From Clostridium sp. (GTDB taxonomy: Bacteria; Bacillota; Clostridia; Clostridiales; Clostridiaceae): 59,705 nucleotides of DNA. Position 1 is the first letter of the stretch. Every line of letters starts with the position of its first letter. A model generated the notes under the pieces. It had not been told where the DNA came from and did not search any database. It worked only from the letters and a program-made list of their open reading frames with translations. This document shows positions 15,912-24,399 of the stretch, one piece after another. The DNA is taken from the NCBI GenBank assembly GCA_029851835.1, contig JARKVD010000023.1, forward strand, positions 1 to 59,705, given 5' to 3'. The translations under genes and the position numbers were made by a program.

Positions 15912-17513
15912 TTATTTTGGTAGGTATTCTGTTATTATTTTCTCTGCTACACGAAGTCCATCCACTGCTGCAGATATGATTCCCCCAGCATATCCTGCAC
16001 CTTCACCAGTAGGATATAACCCCTTAACATTAACACTTTCATATTCTTCATTTCTATTTATCTTAACTGGTGCTGATGTCCTTGTTTCCATACCAGTAAG
16101 GAGTGCTTCTTCCCCAGCATATCCAGGAATTCTTCTATCAAAAACAGGAAGTGCTTCTTTTATTGCATTTACTACATAATCTGGTGCACATTTTCTTAAA
16201 TCAGCAAATTCAGTTCCTGGTGTATAAGTGGGCTTGGTTTTACTAAAGTTTTTAGACACTCTATCCTTTAAAAAGTCTTGAACCTTTTGAACTGGAGCAT
16301 TATAATTTCCTCCACCAACTTCAAAGGCCAGTCTCTCATATCTTCTTTGGAATTCAATTCCACCAAGTGGTGTAGTGTCCTCAAAATCTTCTGGCGATAT
16401 AGAAACAACTAAGGCTGAGTTTGCATTAATATTATCTCTTTTATAATTACTCATTCCATTGACCACTACAGTATTTTCTTCTGAAGCCGCTGCAACCACA
16501 TATCCTCCTGGACACATACAAAAGCTGTATATTCCTCTATTTAAGCTTTTGCTTGTATATGTAAGCTTATAATCTGCCGCTCTAAGCTTTGGATGTGTTG
16601 CAAACTTACCATATTGATTTTCATCTATTAAAATTTGAGGATGCTCAATTCTATATCCTATTGCAAAAGGTTTCGGAGACATGGATACTCCTCTTCTAAA
16701 TAACATTTCATAAGTATCCCTTGCACTGTGCCCTGTTGCAAGTATCATATTCTCACAAGGAACCTTTTGACCATCAATAGTTATTGAATATAACTCTCCA
16801 TTCTTTATTTCTATATCCTCTAACTTAGTAGAAAATCTTACTTCTCCACCATAGCTTTTTATTCTTTCTCTGATATTTTTTACAACATCTTTTAAAATAT
16901 CTGTTCCTATGTGTGGCTTACCCATATAAGTAATTTCTTCTGGTGCACCAGCTTCTACTAATTTATCAAGTACGTAGCCGCACCTATGATCTTTAATTCT
17001 AGTGGTTAACTTTCCATCTGAAAATGTTCCTGCTCCACCTTCTCCAAACTGAACGTTGCTTTCAGTCTTTAATTTTCTATCATACCAAAAATTATTAATC
17101 GATTTAGTTCTCTCTTCAACGGCCTCTCCTCTTTCAATTACTAAAGGATTATAACCTCTTTCCGCAAGAAGAAGTCCTGCAAATAGTCCTGCTGGGCCCA
17201 TTCCTACAACAACTGGTCTACTATGCATTTTTTTTGTACCTTGATTAAAATCTGGAGTATAACTATTTCCTCCTGGTCTAATATCTGTACTTTTATTTTT
17301 ATTTAAAATTCTTTCCTCATTATCACATTCTACTTCTACTGCATAATTAAATTTTATGGAATCCTTTTTTCTTGCATCTATTGATTCTTTTATAATTTTA
17401 AATGATTTAAAACTTTCCTCTCTTACGCCTAGTTTTTTAGCCACCTTATGTTTTAAGGTGGCTAAACTATCTTCACTTATATCTAATACTAAATTATTAA
17501 CCTTGATTGTCAT
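15912..17513 (-). CDS. FAD-dependent dehydrogenase (COG2509 type), function unknown
   Basis: A 533-residue flavoprotein. After an N-terminal domain of about 90 residues comes VVGMGPAGLFAGLLLAERGY, an FAD Rossmann loop. GEGGAGTFSDGKLTTRIKD, FAIGYRIEHPQ and YPTGEGAGYAGGI are typical of this uncharacterised family, which often follows the c-di-AMP genes in clostridia. The ATG at 17513 lies within the end of cdaR and has AGGAGACAGG upstream; an earlier in-frame codon at 17531 is less likely. The substrate is unknown; a link to cell-wall or redox homeostasis is only a neighbourhood inference. Confidence 0.8.
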   Translation of the reverse strand: MTIKVNNLVLDISEDSLATLKHKVAKKLGVREESFKSFKIIKESIDARKKDSIKFNYAVEVECDNEERILNKNKSTDIRPGGNSYTPDFNQGTKKMHSRPVVVGMGPAGLFAGLLLAERGYNPLVIERGEAVEERTKSINNFWYDRKLKTESNVQFGEGGAGTFSDGKLTTRIKDHRCGYVLDKLVEAGAPEEITYMGKPHIGTDILKDVVKNIRERIKSYGGEVRFSTKLEDIEIKNGELYSITIDGQKVPCENMILATGHSARDTYEMLFRRGVSMSPKPFAIGYRIEHPQILIDENQYGKFATHPKLRAADYKLTYTSKSLNRGIYSFCMCPGGYVVAAASEENTVVVNGMSNYKRDNINANSALVVSISPEDFEDTTPLGGIEFQRRYERLAFEVGGGNYNAPVQKVQDFLKDRVSKNFSKTKPTYTPGTEFADLRKCAPDYVVNAIKEALPVFDRRIPGYAGEEALLTGMETRTSAPVKINRNEEYESVNVKGLYPTGEGAGYAGGIISAAVDGLRVAEKIITEYLPK

Positions 17514-18744
17514 TATTACCTGTCTCCTCATTTGTTTTTTTAATAACTACTGTAACCTTAGATGGTGTTGTACTTTTCAGTTGTATATTCTCTGGAACTC
17601 CTGTTAGCTCAATCTCTAACTCATGACTTCCCTCAGCCAGATTGCTTAAATTAACAGTTGCCTTGAAAATATCTACAGTAAGAGCGTTTATTGCTTCTTC
17701 TGATCCATTAACTATTATCTCCACAGTAGGATTATGCTGTTCTAGTGTTAACATATCTCCTAAGTTTACATAGTTTATAGGCACTGTAAATTTCTTCTCT
17801 TGATATTTTGTTACAACTACCTTTACCTGAACATACTCTTGATTATTAACAACTTTTACATTCTCCGGTATCACTAATGGTACATCTAAAGTTGTACTCT
17901 CTGTAATTTTGCTTAAATCTATTTCCCCTGTGTTGATATAAGAAAGCCCATCAACAATTGAACTTTCACCTGCAACCTCAATTGAGGCAGGCACACTGGT
18001 TATGCTCTCTATAAAAATATTTTGAGGTGCAGTTCCTACTGTTCTCACATTAACATTCAATGTCTTCCCCTTAGTAACTGCTACATTAACCTGAACATAC
18101 TCCTGTGCTAGGCTAACCCCATTAATTTCTTTTCCTTCCTCATTTATAAGTTTAACCTTAAGATTCTTAGTAATATTCTGTGATGCATCAGTCAAATCTA
18201 CCTCAACCTGACCACTTACTATTTGATCTACAATTCGCTGTGGGCCAACAATTCTTACCGTATTTGGATTTACTACCGGCTCTCCACTATAATATCCTGC
18301 TGAAACTTTTCCAACTGTAGTTGCTGTAACATCTACATTTTTCTCCACTAAGCTATCTACATCAATTTTCATATTTAACGCATCAGCATTGGAAATTGTA
18401 ACCCCTGTAGGTGACTCCTTAATTTGTACTGGCACTTTGTTTTCTCCTGGAATTAACCCATACCCCTGTAGATCAACAACCAATTTAAAATCCTTATTTT
18501 TATCTAAGTCACTAACTACAGATGCGGCAGCTTTAACTGATAAATTTATATAAAAATCTTGTGGTTCTATAAGAACCAGTCCTTTATCAGCAAGAGTATC
18601 TGCATTTAAAACCTCTACAGGTACATATTTTAAAACGCTAGTTATGACAGGGTCTTCACTACTACGAACATACATCCATAGAACTATTGCCGCAACTAGA
18701 CAACAAATTTTAATTATTATATCTTGTCTTTTTTGCTTATCCAT
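17497..18744 (-). CDS. cdaR: CdaA regulator, YbbR-domain protein
   Basis: A 415-residue protein with a short cytoplasmic start, one membrane helix at about residues 9-26 (IIIKICCLVAAIVLWMYV) and a long outside part made of about four YbbR repeats (PVEVLNADTLADKGLVL, NVTATTVG-like and VPINYVNLGDML segments). It binds and regulates the diadenylate cyclase CdaA. It overlaps cdaA by 28 bases and the next gene by 17, so all three are likely co-translated. Confidence 0.88.
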   Translation of the reverse strand: MDKQKRQDIIIKICCLVAAIVLWMYVRSSEDPVITSVLKYVPVEVLNADTLADKGLVLIEPQDFYINLSVKAAASVVSDLDKNKDFKLVVDLQGYGLIPGENKVPVQIKESPTGVTISNADALNMKIDVDSLVEKNVDVTATTVGKVSAGYYSGEPVVNPNTVRIVGPQRIVDQIVSGQVEVDLTDASQNITKNLKVKLINEEGKEINGVSLAQEYVQVNVAVTKGKTLNVNVRTVGTAPQNIFIESITSVPASIEVAGESSIVDGLSYINTGEIDLSKITESTTLDVPLVIPENVKVVNNQEYVQVKVVVTKYQEKKFTVPINYVNLGDMLTLEQHNPTVEIIVNGSEEAINALTVDIFKATVNLSNLAEGSHELEIELTGVPENIQLKSTTPSKVTVVIKKTNEETGNNDNQG

Positions 18745-19562
18745 AGTTTTACCCTCTCCTTGAATGAATCCTTATTACTCTGCCTATTTCTCATAATCTT
18801 TAAAAGCACATTTCTAAGCTTTTCTTTATCATAATTTCTAAGTAGTCTTCCATTTAGAGCCATTGATATAACCCCTGTTTCTTCCGAAACAATAATAGTT
18901 ATACAATCCGTTACTTCTGTAACTCCAATTCCAGCTCTATGTCTTGTACCTAGCTGTTTATTCAATTTATCATCATTAGTAAGTGGCAAAAAGCATCCTG
19001 CTGCCACTACCTTATCATTTCTAATGATGGTAGCTCCATCATGAAGCGGTGTATTAACAACAAAAATGTTCTGAAGTAATGCTGATGAAACATCTCCATT
19101 TATCTTTGTTCCTGTATTTATAATATCCCCAAGTCCTGTCATTTGCTCAATAACAATAAGAGCTCCTACCTTCTCTTTTGCTAAAGCTTCTACTGAATTT
19201 ACAATTTCATTTACTACTCCTATCATCGTCTCTTCATCTTCATAGATTATCTTATCAACAAAAGATGTTCTTCCAATATGCTCCAAAGCCTTTCTAATCT
19301 CAGGCTGAAAAATTATAATTATAGAAATAACGCTGATTGTCAGTGTATTTTCTAATATCCAATTAAGCATTGTTAAATTCAACAAATCACTTACTGGAAT
19401 TAATAAAAATATTAAAATAATTCCTTTTAAAAGTTGTTCAGCCCTAGTTTCTTTCATTAAAGAATAACCCTTATAAAATATAAAGTATACTACCAATATG
19501 TCTATTACTGAAAAAATAGAAAATCCTTTAAAAATATTAATCAATGAATTTAAGCTTTCCAC
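18717..19562 (-). CDS. cdaA: Diadenylate cyclase, makes c-di-AMP
   Basis: A 281-residue membrane enzyme. Three hydrophobic helices fill residues about 15-90. The DAC domain follows, with PLHDGATII and GTRHRAGIGVTE, the DGA and RHR motifs that bind ATP and metal. It condenses two ATP to c-di-AMP, which controls potassium, osmolyte and wall homeostasis. It starts at a GTG with AGGTGG upstream. First gene of cdaA-cdaR-dehydrogenase; the usual glmM is not the next gene here. Confidence 0.93.
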   Translation of the reverse strand: MESLNSLINIFKGFSIFSVIDILVVYFIFYKGYSLMKETRAEQLLKGIILIFLLIPVSDLLNLTMLNWILENTLTISVISIIIIFQPEIRKALEHIGRTSFVDKIIYEDEETMIGVVNEIVNSVEALAKEKVGALIVIEQMTGLGDIINTGTKINGDVSSALLQNIFVVNTPLHDGATIIRNDKVVAAGCFLPLTNDDKLNKQLGTRHRAGIGVTEVTDCITIIVSEETGVISMALNGRLLRNYDKEKLRNVLLKIMRNRQSNKDSFKERVKLWISKKDKI

Positions 19563-19726
19563 ATGGTCACCACCTAACGATAATACTACTTCAATTATAC
19601 ACCAAACCTTGATTTTGGAGTATAAAAAATCCTTTTAAATTTATTAGTATTCCATGAATATTTTAGTGTTTACCATAATATAAAGAATTATGATATATAT
19701 TTAAAATACAAAGGGGGATGCTGTAG

Positions 19727-20737
19727 GTGAGAAAGATTAATTTAAAAATTGAAAATAAGAGGACTAAAGGTGTAGCTATTGCTATAGCTGTTTTAGTTTT
19801 GTTTTTTATAAGTTATAGTATTTTTAGCATTTTTTCGCCAACTAAAGAACAAATGTATCTTAATGACTTAATGGATAATATTAAAGATATAAATAATGAG
19901 TGTAAAGGCTTCTTAGATAACAGCACTATAAATGTTGAGAAGGCATTAAAAACCATTCCTAAAATGAAAGAAGCTTTATACTCAATAGCCTTAAATGCAG
20001 GTAATAGTAAATATGCTAATAAAGTTAATTATGCTAATGATTACTTAAATCTTTCAAAGGGATTAAATGAAAACATATTACTGTTAGACCAACTTAGTGC
20101 TATGCTTAGCAATCCTTATGGAAAAGATCTTGAACTTGCTGGAGAAAATCTTAAAATTTATCGAGATTCATCCGAGAATTACTATAATTTAATTGGATAT
20201 AAAAATTCTACTTTTTCTTTAGGAAACCCTATGCATACAATGATAAATAAAACTTTAGATTATTGTATTTCTTCAAATAATGTAAAAAAAATTGAGGAGA
20301 TTAAAGCAGCTGAAGCTGAAATATTCATCTCTAAGCTAAACGAACTAACAATTTCCATGGACAAGTTAATAGTTAACTACTATGAAAAAGTAATGGACTG
20401 TCGAACTAACAAAATGACTTATGAACTTCTTATATCAAAGCTAGATGATACAATATCAAAGATAGATTCTGTAAAAACCATACTAAATCAAATGTCAATT
20501 CCAAATGAATTTTTACCTTTATATAATAAATTTTCTGAAGTTGTGAATTTGTACAGCAAATATACATTTGACGTCAAATACGCAATAGTTACAGAAAGCG
20601 TACGAAGAGATAAGTCAGACATTACTGAAGATTATATGGATTCATTATATGAATCCAGCAGCAAAACTTATGAAGATGTTCAAAAGAAGTATAAAAACTT
20701 TTCAAAGGAATATAATAAGTTTAAAGGCAATAACTAA
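19727..20737 (+). CDS. Unrecognised membrane-anchored helical protein
   Basis: A 336-residue protein I cannot place in a family. Residues about 15-35 (VAIAIAVLVLFFISYSIF) form one membrane anchor after a basic start, leaving about 300 residues outside the membrane. That part is rich in Lys, Asn, Glu and Leu and looks almost wholly helical, with stretches such as SKLDDTISKIDSVKTILNQM that could form coiled coil. The start is a GTG with AAGGGGG nine to ten bases upstream. It is one of few plus-strand genes, is divergent from cdaA, and is followed closely by a 35-residue ORF. A sensor or stalk role is possible; nothing proves it. Confidence 0.7.
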   Translation: MRKINLKIENKRTKGVAIAIAVLVLFFISYSIFSIFSPTKEQMYLNDLMDNIKDINNECKGFLDNSTINVEKALKTIPKMKEALYSIALNAGNSKYANKVNYANDYLNLSKGLNENILLLDQLSAMLSNPYGKDLELAGENLKIYRDSSENYYNLIGYKNSTFSLGNPMHTMINKTLDYCISSNNVKKIEEIKAAEAEIFISKLNELTISMDKLIVNYYEKVMDCRTNKMTYELLISKLDDTISKIDSVKTILNQMSIPNEFLPLYNKFSEVVNLYSKYTFDVKYAIVTESVRRDKSDITEDYMDSLYESSSKTYEDVQKKYKNFSKEYNKFKGNN

Positions 20738-20753
20738 ATAGGAGATGAATTAA

Positions 20754-20861
20754 ATGAAAAAATTCATGGTAATTCTTTTAGTTCTATGTAATCTTCTTGT
20801 TCTTCCGCCATACAATATAGATACGCTAAACCGAATTAACCCAGTAAGAATTGAAGTGTAA
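20754..20861 (+). CDS. Small ORF, 35 residues, hydrophobic N-terminus
   Basis: This frame reads MKKFMVILLVLCNLLVLPPY and then 15 polar residues ending in RIEV. AGGAG at 20740-20744 sits nine bases before the ATG, and the frame begins 16 bases after the preceding stop and ends 16 bases before a terminator stem. A basic start and hydrophobic core suggest a secreted or membrane micropeptide, possibly working with the preceding protein. It could also be the cut-off signal-peptide end of a once longer gene. Confidence 0.5.
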   Translation: MKKFMVILLVLCNLLVLPPYNIDTLNRINPVRIEV

Positions 20862-20877
20862 CAATATTCATATAAAA

Positions 20878-20906
20878 AAAGAGAGGCAGATTTTCTGTCT
20901 CTCTTT
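20878..20906. terminator. Bidirectional terminator between convergent genes
   Basis: Stem AAAGAGAG-G-CAG pairs with CTG-T-CTCTCTTT (one G-U) around loop ATTTT. An A-run on the left and a T-rich end on the right let it serve the plus-strand pair and the minus-strand anti-sigma gene. Confidence 0.8.
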
Positions 20907-20917
20907 GCATATTATAA

Positions 20918-21937
20918 CTATTTTATAACATCACCTAAATTGTAATCCTTAACTCTTATTTCATCATCAACTGATTCATTCATTATTTCATCAGTATATC
21001 TTTTTACCTCTATAACTAAGTCATTTTCGTCTCTATACACATGTTCAAAACTAGTTAATGATGAATCCTCTGCCGTTGCTATTAACATTTGTTGATTGCT
21101 TTCAACATCAATCACTACTATATCTACTCCATTAGCCAAAGTACCATATGCAAACCCCTGCACAATCATAAGGTGTTTATTATCATACCAGCTAATAGAA
21201 ATTGGTGACATTTGCTTGTCTCTATCTTTTAACTTTATTTCAAAGGTTACATCATTAGAATTATTTTTTACATAAATTGTTCCGATGCCCTCTTCTTGTG
21301 CATATTCACCTTTTCCAGCAATAGTTGCTTCATAAACTCCATCCTCAGTAGAAATATATTCTGTATTGGCTTCTATAATAGGGTTAGTCACAGCTGTCAT
21401 TGAGTATAAATCCACATAATTATTTTTTCCAGAGTCCTGAACGTTCCCCGCTATAGGATTGCTTTCATCATTCTGTGAAGCTTCTGCTGGTGTTTCAGCA
21501 CTATATTTTTGCCCCTCATCTGGATCAGCCTGTTTCCTAAGTTTTGGAGATGCCTGCTCTGATCTTGCATTCTCTGCCATATCTTTACTTTTTCCCATTC
21601 CATCATTGATATAATTTAAAACAAAAGGACTAATAGCAACACAGATAAATAATGCTGCAGCAATAGGCGCCATATATTTTGTTTTTTTACGCTTTATTCC
21701 ATTTGCGTATTTATTCTTATCTATTGCATTCATTACCTTAGGCGTAATACTTTCAAAATTAATTTCATCCTTAGAAAAAGCTGCCTTAAACGCTTCATAT
21801 TCTAAAACCTCTTCTTCATAAGCTTCTTTACAGCTTTCACAAGTTAAAAGGTGCTCTCTTATGTCTTCATCCATCTCAGCAGATAAGTTTCCTTCGATGT
21901 ATTCCGCTAACTTCTCTTTACACTGACTACACTTCAT
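20918..21937 (-). CDS. Anti-sigma factor with zinc-binding ZAS domain
   Basis: A 339-residue protein. Residues 3-36 hold C3xxC6 and H29xxxC33xxC36, the zinc anti-sigma motif that clasps an ECF sigma factor. A membrane helix spans about residues 88-110 (MAPIAAALFICVAISPFVL). After a Gln/Asn/Pro-rich linker the outside domain of about 170 residues (GKGEYAQEEGIGTIYVKNNS, FEIKLKDRDKQMSPISISWY) is unlike known sensors I recognise. It holds its sigma factor at the membrane until a signal releases it. The gene starts 16 bases after the sigma gene. Confidence 0.85.
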   Translation of the reverse strand: MKCSQCKEKLAEYIEGNLSAEMDEDIREHLLTCESCKEAYEEEVLEYEAFKAAFSKDEINFESITPKVMNAIDKNKYANGIKRKKTKYMAPIAAALFICVAISPFVLNYINDGMGKSKDMAENARSEQASPKLRKQADPDEGQKYSAETPAEASQNDESNPIAGNVQDSGKNNYVDLYSMTAVTNPIIEANTEYISTEDGVYEATIAGKGEYAQEEGIGTIYVKNNSNDVTFEIKLKDRDKQMSPISISWYDNKHLMIVQGFAYGTLANGVDIVVIDVESNQQMLIATAEDSSLTSFEHVYRDENDLVIEVKRYTDEIMNESVDDEIRVKDYNLGDVIK

Positions 21938-21953
21938 TATTTATCCTCCTACC

Positions 21954-22505
21954 TTATTTGCAAAAGACTTTAAATCCATCTCTTACCTTATAGTATCTCC
22001 TCTTTACTGTAGTTTCTGTAATATTTAAGATTTCTCCAATATCTTTAAAAGTAATTTCTTCTGTATATCTTAAGATTACAATCTGCTTGTCTATTTCATC
22101 TAATGTTCTTAAGTACTTTTCAACCTTCTCCTTCGTCTCTACAAACTCTATAGATTCTTCAGGTCCCATTTCTGCAGATGATATATCATATGCCTCATCA
22201 ATATCACTTTCAAAGACCTTTCTATATTTTCTTGTATAATCTATAGTTTTATTTTTTGCTATCTGCAGAATCCAATTTAGAAAGCTATATTTGTTATCAT
22301 ACATATCCAGCTTATTATATACAGTTATAAAAACCTCTTGAGTTATATCCTCACTAGCTTCTTTCTGTTTAAGCATTCCATAAACGAATCTCAATATATT
22401 AACTTGATACTTTTCTACTATAAGTTCAAAGCTTCGCACATCGCCCTTTAGTACATTGTTAACAAGAATAATATCTTCAACAGGTACCCTCTTATCTGAC
22501 CCCAT
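21954..22505 (-). CDS. RNA polymerase ECF sigma factor (SigW-like)
   Basis: A 183-residue sigma-70 family factor. Region 2 is at about residues 10-85 (FVYGMLKQKEASEDITQEVF binds core and -10; FLNWILQIAKNKTIDYTRKY). Region 4 is at about 120-180 (IVILRYTEEITFKDIGEILN, TETTVKRRYYKVR), the -35 helix-turn-helix. Co-transcribed with its membrane anti-sigma. A sequence resembling an ECF promoter lies upstream, suggesting autoactivation. The trigger is probably envelope stress, by family analogy. Confidence 0.9.
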   Translation of the reverse strand: MGSDKRVPVEDIILVNNVLKGDVRSFELIVEKYQVNILRFVYGMLKQKEASEDITQEVFITVYNKLDMYDNKYSFLNWILQIAKNKTIDYTRKYRKVFESDIDEAYDISSAEMGPEESIEFVETKEKVEKYLRTLDEIDKQIVILRYTEEITFKDIGEILNITETTVKRRYYKVRDGFKVFCK

Positions 22506-22533
22506 TCTCTTCGTTCCCTTCTATATAAATTAA

Positions 22534-22558
22534 TACGATAAAAAATTGCTAAAGTTCA
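22534..22558 (-). promoter_or_regulatory. Candidate ECF-type promoter, autoregulatory
   Basis: On the minus strand TGAAC (22558-22554), 16 nt, then CGTA (22537-22534), close to the SigW-type TGAAAC-N16-CGTA pattern. It lies 29 bp before the sigma gene start. A palindrome, GATATTTTGGTATC, lies just upstream. Confidence 0.55.
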
Positions 22559-22804
22559 TGCGCTGATACCAAAATATCAACGTTTTAGTTTTTTGTTATT
22601 ATTTCAATATACTATAATTATACTACAACATATAGTTACATTTATTAAAAATCAATTACAATTTTTAGGGAAATTAATTATTACATAAAAACTTAGAGCT
22701 ATATTTTTCTTACTCCATATAGGGTAATCTATATTATTTAACTGCAATTTCTCGGGAAATACTTCACATCTCCACATGAAGTTACATAATTATATAATCC
22801 ATAA
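22559..22804. other. Gene-free A/T-rich stretch upstream of the sigma operon
   Basis: Between the ECF-type promoter and the citF terminator I see no ORF with a ribosome-binding site. A short imperfect palindrome lies at about 22563-22577. CTTCACATCTCCACATGAAG at 22763-22782 is faintly like the dispersed repeat core, but too weak to count as a copy. Confidence 0.4.
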
Positions 22805-22838
22805 AAAAATACTGTCATAAAATTACGACAGTATTTTT
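22805..22838 (-). terminator. Terminator of the methylaspartate/citramalate operon
   Basis: Arms AAAAATACTGTC (22805-22816) and GACAGTATTTTT (22827-22838) with a 10-nt loop. On the minus strand the stem ends in a T-run, 12 bp past the citF stop codon. Confidence 0.85.
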
Positions 22839-22849
22839 CCGAATTCTAT

Positions 22850-24388
22850 TTATAAAGCTTTTCTTATTACGTCTATAACAGTTCCATCTCTATATTCAAC
22901 GACACCAACTATTTCATCTGCTAGCTCTATTGATTTTGGTGTTCCTGTAAGGCTTTCTGCCAACTCTTTTAGCTCTTCTATAGTTAATACCTTTAAATTT
23001 GTTTCCTTTAATCTTTCAATTAAATCTGTTCTTCTAGGGTTAACGGCAACTCCTCTTTCAGTAACGATAACATCAATTGTTTCACCTGGTGTTGTAACAG
23101 TTGTTAACCTATCTTTTATGATTGGCAGTCTAGCCTTTGTAAGTTTTGTTACTATGATAGTTAGTTTTGCCCCAGCTGCTGTATCTGCATGCCCTCCAGA
23201 ACCTCCCATAATAGTTCCATCCGAACTTGTAGTTACATTAACATTAAAATTAGTATCAATCTCTGTAGCTCCAAGAATTACTACATCAAGCTTATTAACT
23301 ACTGCTCCTCTATTATGAGGATTTCCATACATAGATGCTGACATGGTCATATGTCTTTGATTTACTCTGCAGGATTCTACTGCTTTTAAATCAAAACATT
23401 GTACATCTAATAAACTCTGGAATAACCCCTCTTCAAACATATCTACAATATATCCCGTTATTCCACCTGAAGCAAAGGAACCTTTAATTTCGTGATGCTT
23501 CATATACTCCCTAAGTTCAGCTGCAACTGCTAAAGATATTCCTCCAGCTCCTGTTTGAAAGGACATTCCTTCCTTAACTAGGCCTGAAGCTGTCATTACA
23601 TCCAAAGCTGTTTTAGCTATTTTAAGTCCAATTGGGTCTTTTGTAATCTGTGTTGTACCTGATACTATTCCTGCTGGATTTCCAATAAATTCCACCTTAA
23701 CAACATAATCCACATAGCTTTGACTTATTTCTATTGGAGAATTAGGATACGCGACTACATTATCAGTAATAGCTACAACTCTATCCGCATACTGTGCATC
23801 GGAAACAGCATAACCCAGTGCTCCACATGCTGATTTACCATATAACCCATTAATATTACCATAGTCATCACTGCATGGTGCTGCAATAAATGCTACATCT
23901 ATATGTAAATCGCCACTTTCTATAGCCCTTGATCTCCCACCATGTGTATGCATAACAACAGGATATTTTAATTTTCCCTCAGAAACTGCCTCTGCTACAG
24001 GACCTGACATATAGTTCGCATATATTTTAGTTATTGTTCCATCCTCAATATATTCTACTAAGGGTCTATGAATTGGAAATATAGAGCTTGCAGCTATTGA
24101 TAAATTCCTTATACCTCTTTTAGCCACAGCCTCCATAACCATATTTAAAATATAATCCCCATTTCTTAAATGATGATGGAAAGATATACACATTCCATCA
24201 GAAATATTCACAGCATCAAGAGCCTCTTCTATGGAATTTAGTAATTTACTCTTTCCCGGAATTCCAGGCTTGATCTTTGAAGTAGCTATTGTTACTTCAC
24301 TCATGTTGGCAAAGGCACCTTCGAAAGCTTTTACTTCACCGTAACCTTCAATATAATCTGGTATTTTTCTTCCTAATATATTTTCCAT
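22850..24388 (-). CDS. citF: Citrate/citramalate lyase, alpha subunit (CoA transferase)
   Basis: A 512-residue protein of the CitF family: GRKIPDYIEGYGEVKAFEG at the start, FHHHLRNGDYILNMVM, HTHGGRSRAIESGDLHIDVA, GGSGGHADTAAGAKLTI and VTERGVAVNPRR. The alpha subunit exchanges acetyl on the acyl-carrier subunit for the substrate. The linked glutamate mutase and mesaconase genes point to (S)-citramalate as substrate, yielding acetate and pyruvate, although sequence alone does not separate citramalate from citrate lyase. Last gene of citDEF, 11 bases after citE. Confidence 0.88.
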   Translation of the reverse strand: MENILGRKIPDYIEGYGEVKAFEGAFANMSEVTIATSKIKPGIPGKSKLLNSIEEALDAVNISDGMCISFHHHLRNGDYILNMVMEAVAKRGIRNLSIAASSIFPIHRPLVEYIEDGTITKIYANYMSGPVAEAVSEGKLKYPVVMHTHGGRSRAIESGDLHIDVAFIAAPCSDDYGNINGLYGKSACGALGYAVSDAQYADRVVAITDNVVAYPNSPIEISQSYVDYVVKVEFIGNPAGIVSGTTQITKDPIGLKIAKTALDVMTASGLVKEGMSFQTGAGGISLAVAAELREYMKHHEIKGSFASGGITGYIVDMFEEGLFQSLLDVQCFDLKAVESCRVNQRHMTMSASMYGNPHNRGAVVNKLDVVILGATEIDTNFNVNVTTSSDGTIMGGSGGHADTAAGAKLTIIVTKLTKARLPIIKDRLTTVTTPGETIDVIVTERGVAVNPRRTDLIERLKETNLKVLTIEELKELAESLTGTPKSIELADEIVGVVEYRDGTVIDVIRKAL

Positions 24389-24399
24389 GATAACACCCC

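Noticed and set aside
19957-20737. The helical protein as a methyl-accepting chemotaxis protein
   Set aside because: It has no second membrane helix, HAMP region or conserved signalling tip; only the single anchor and helical content match.
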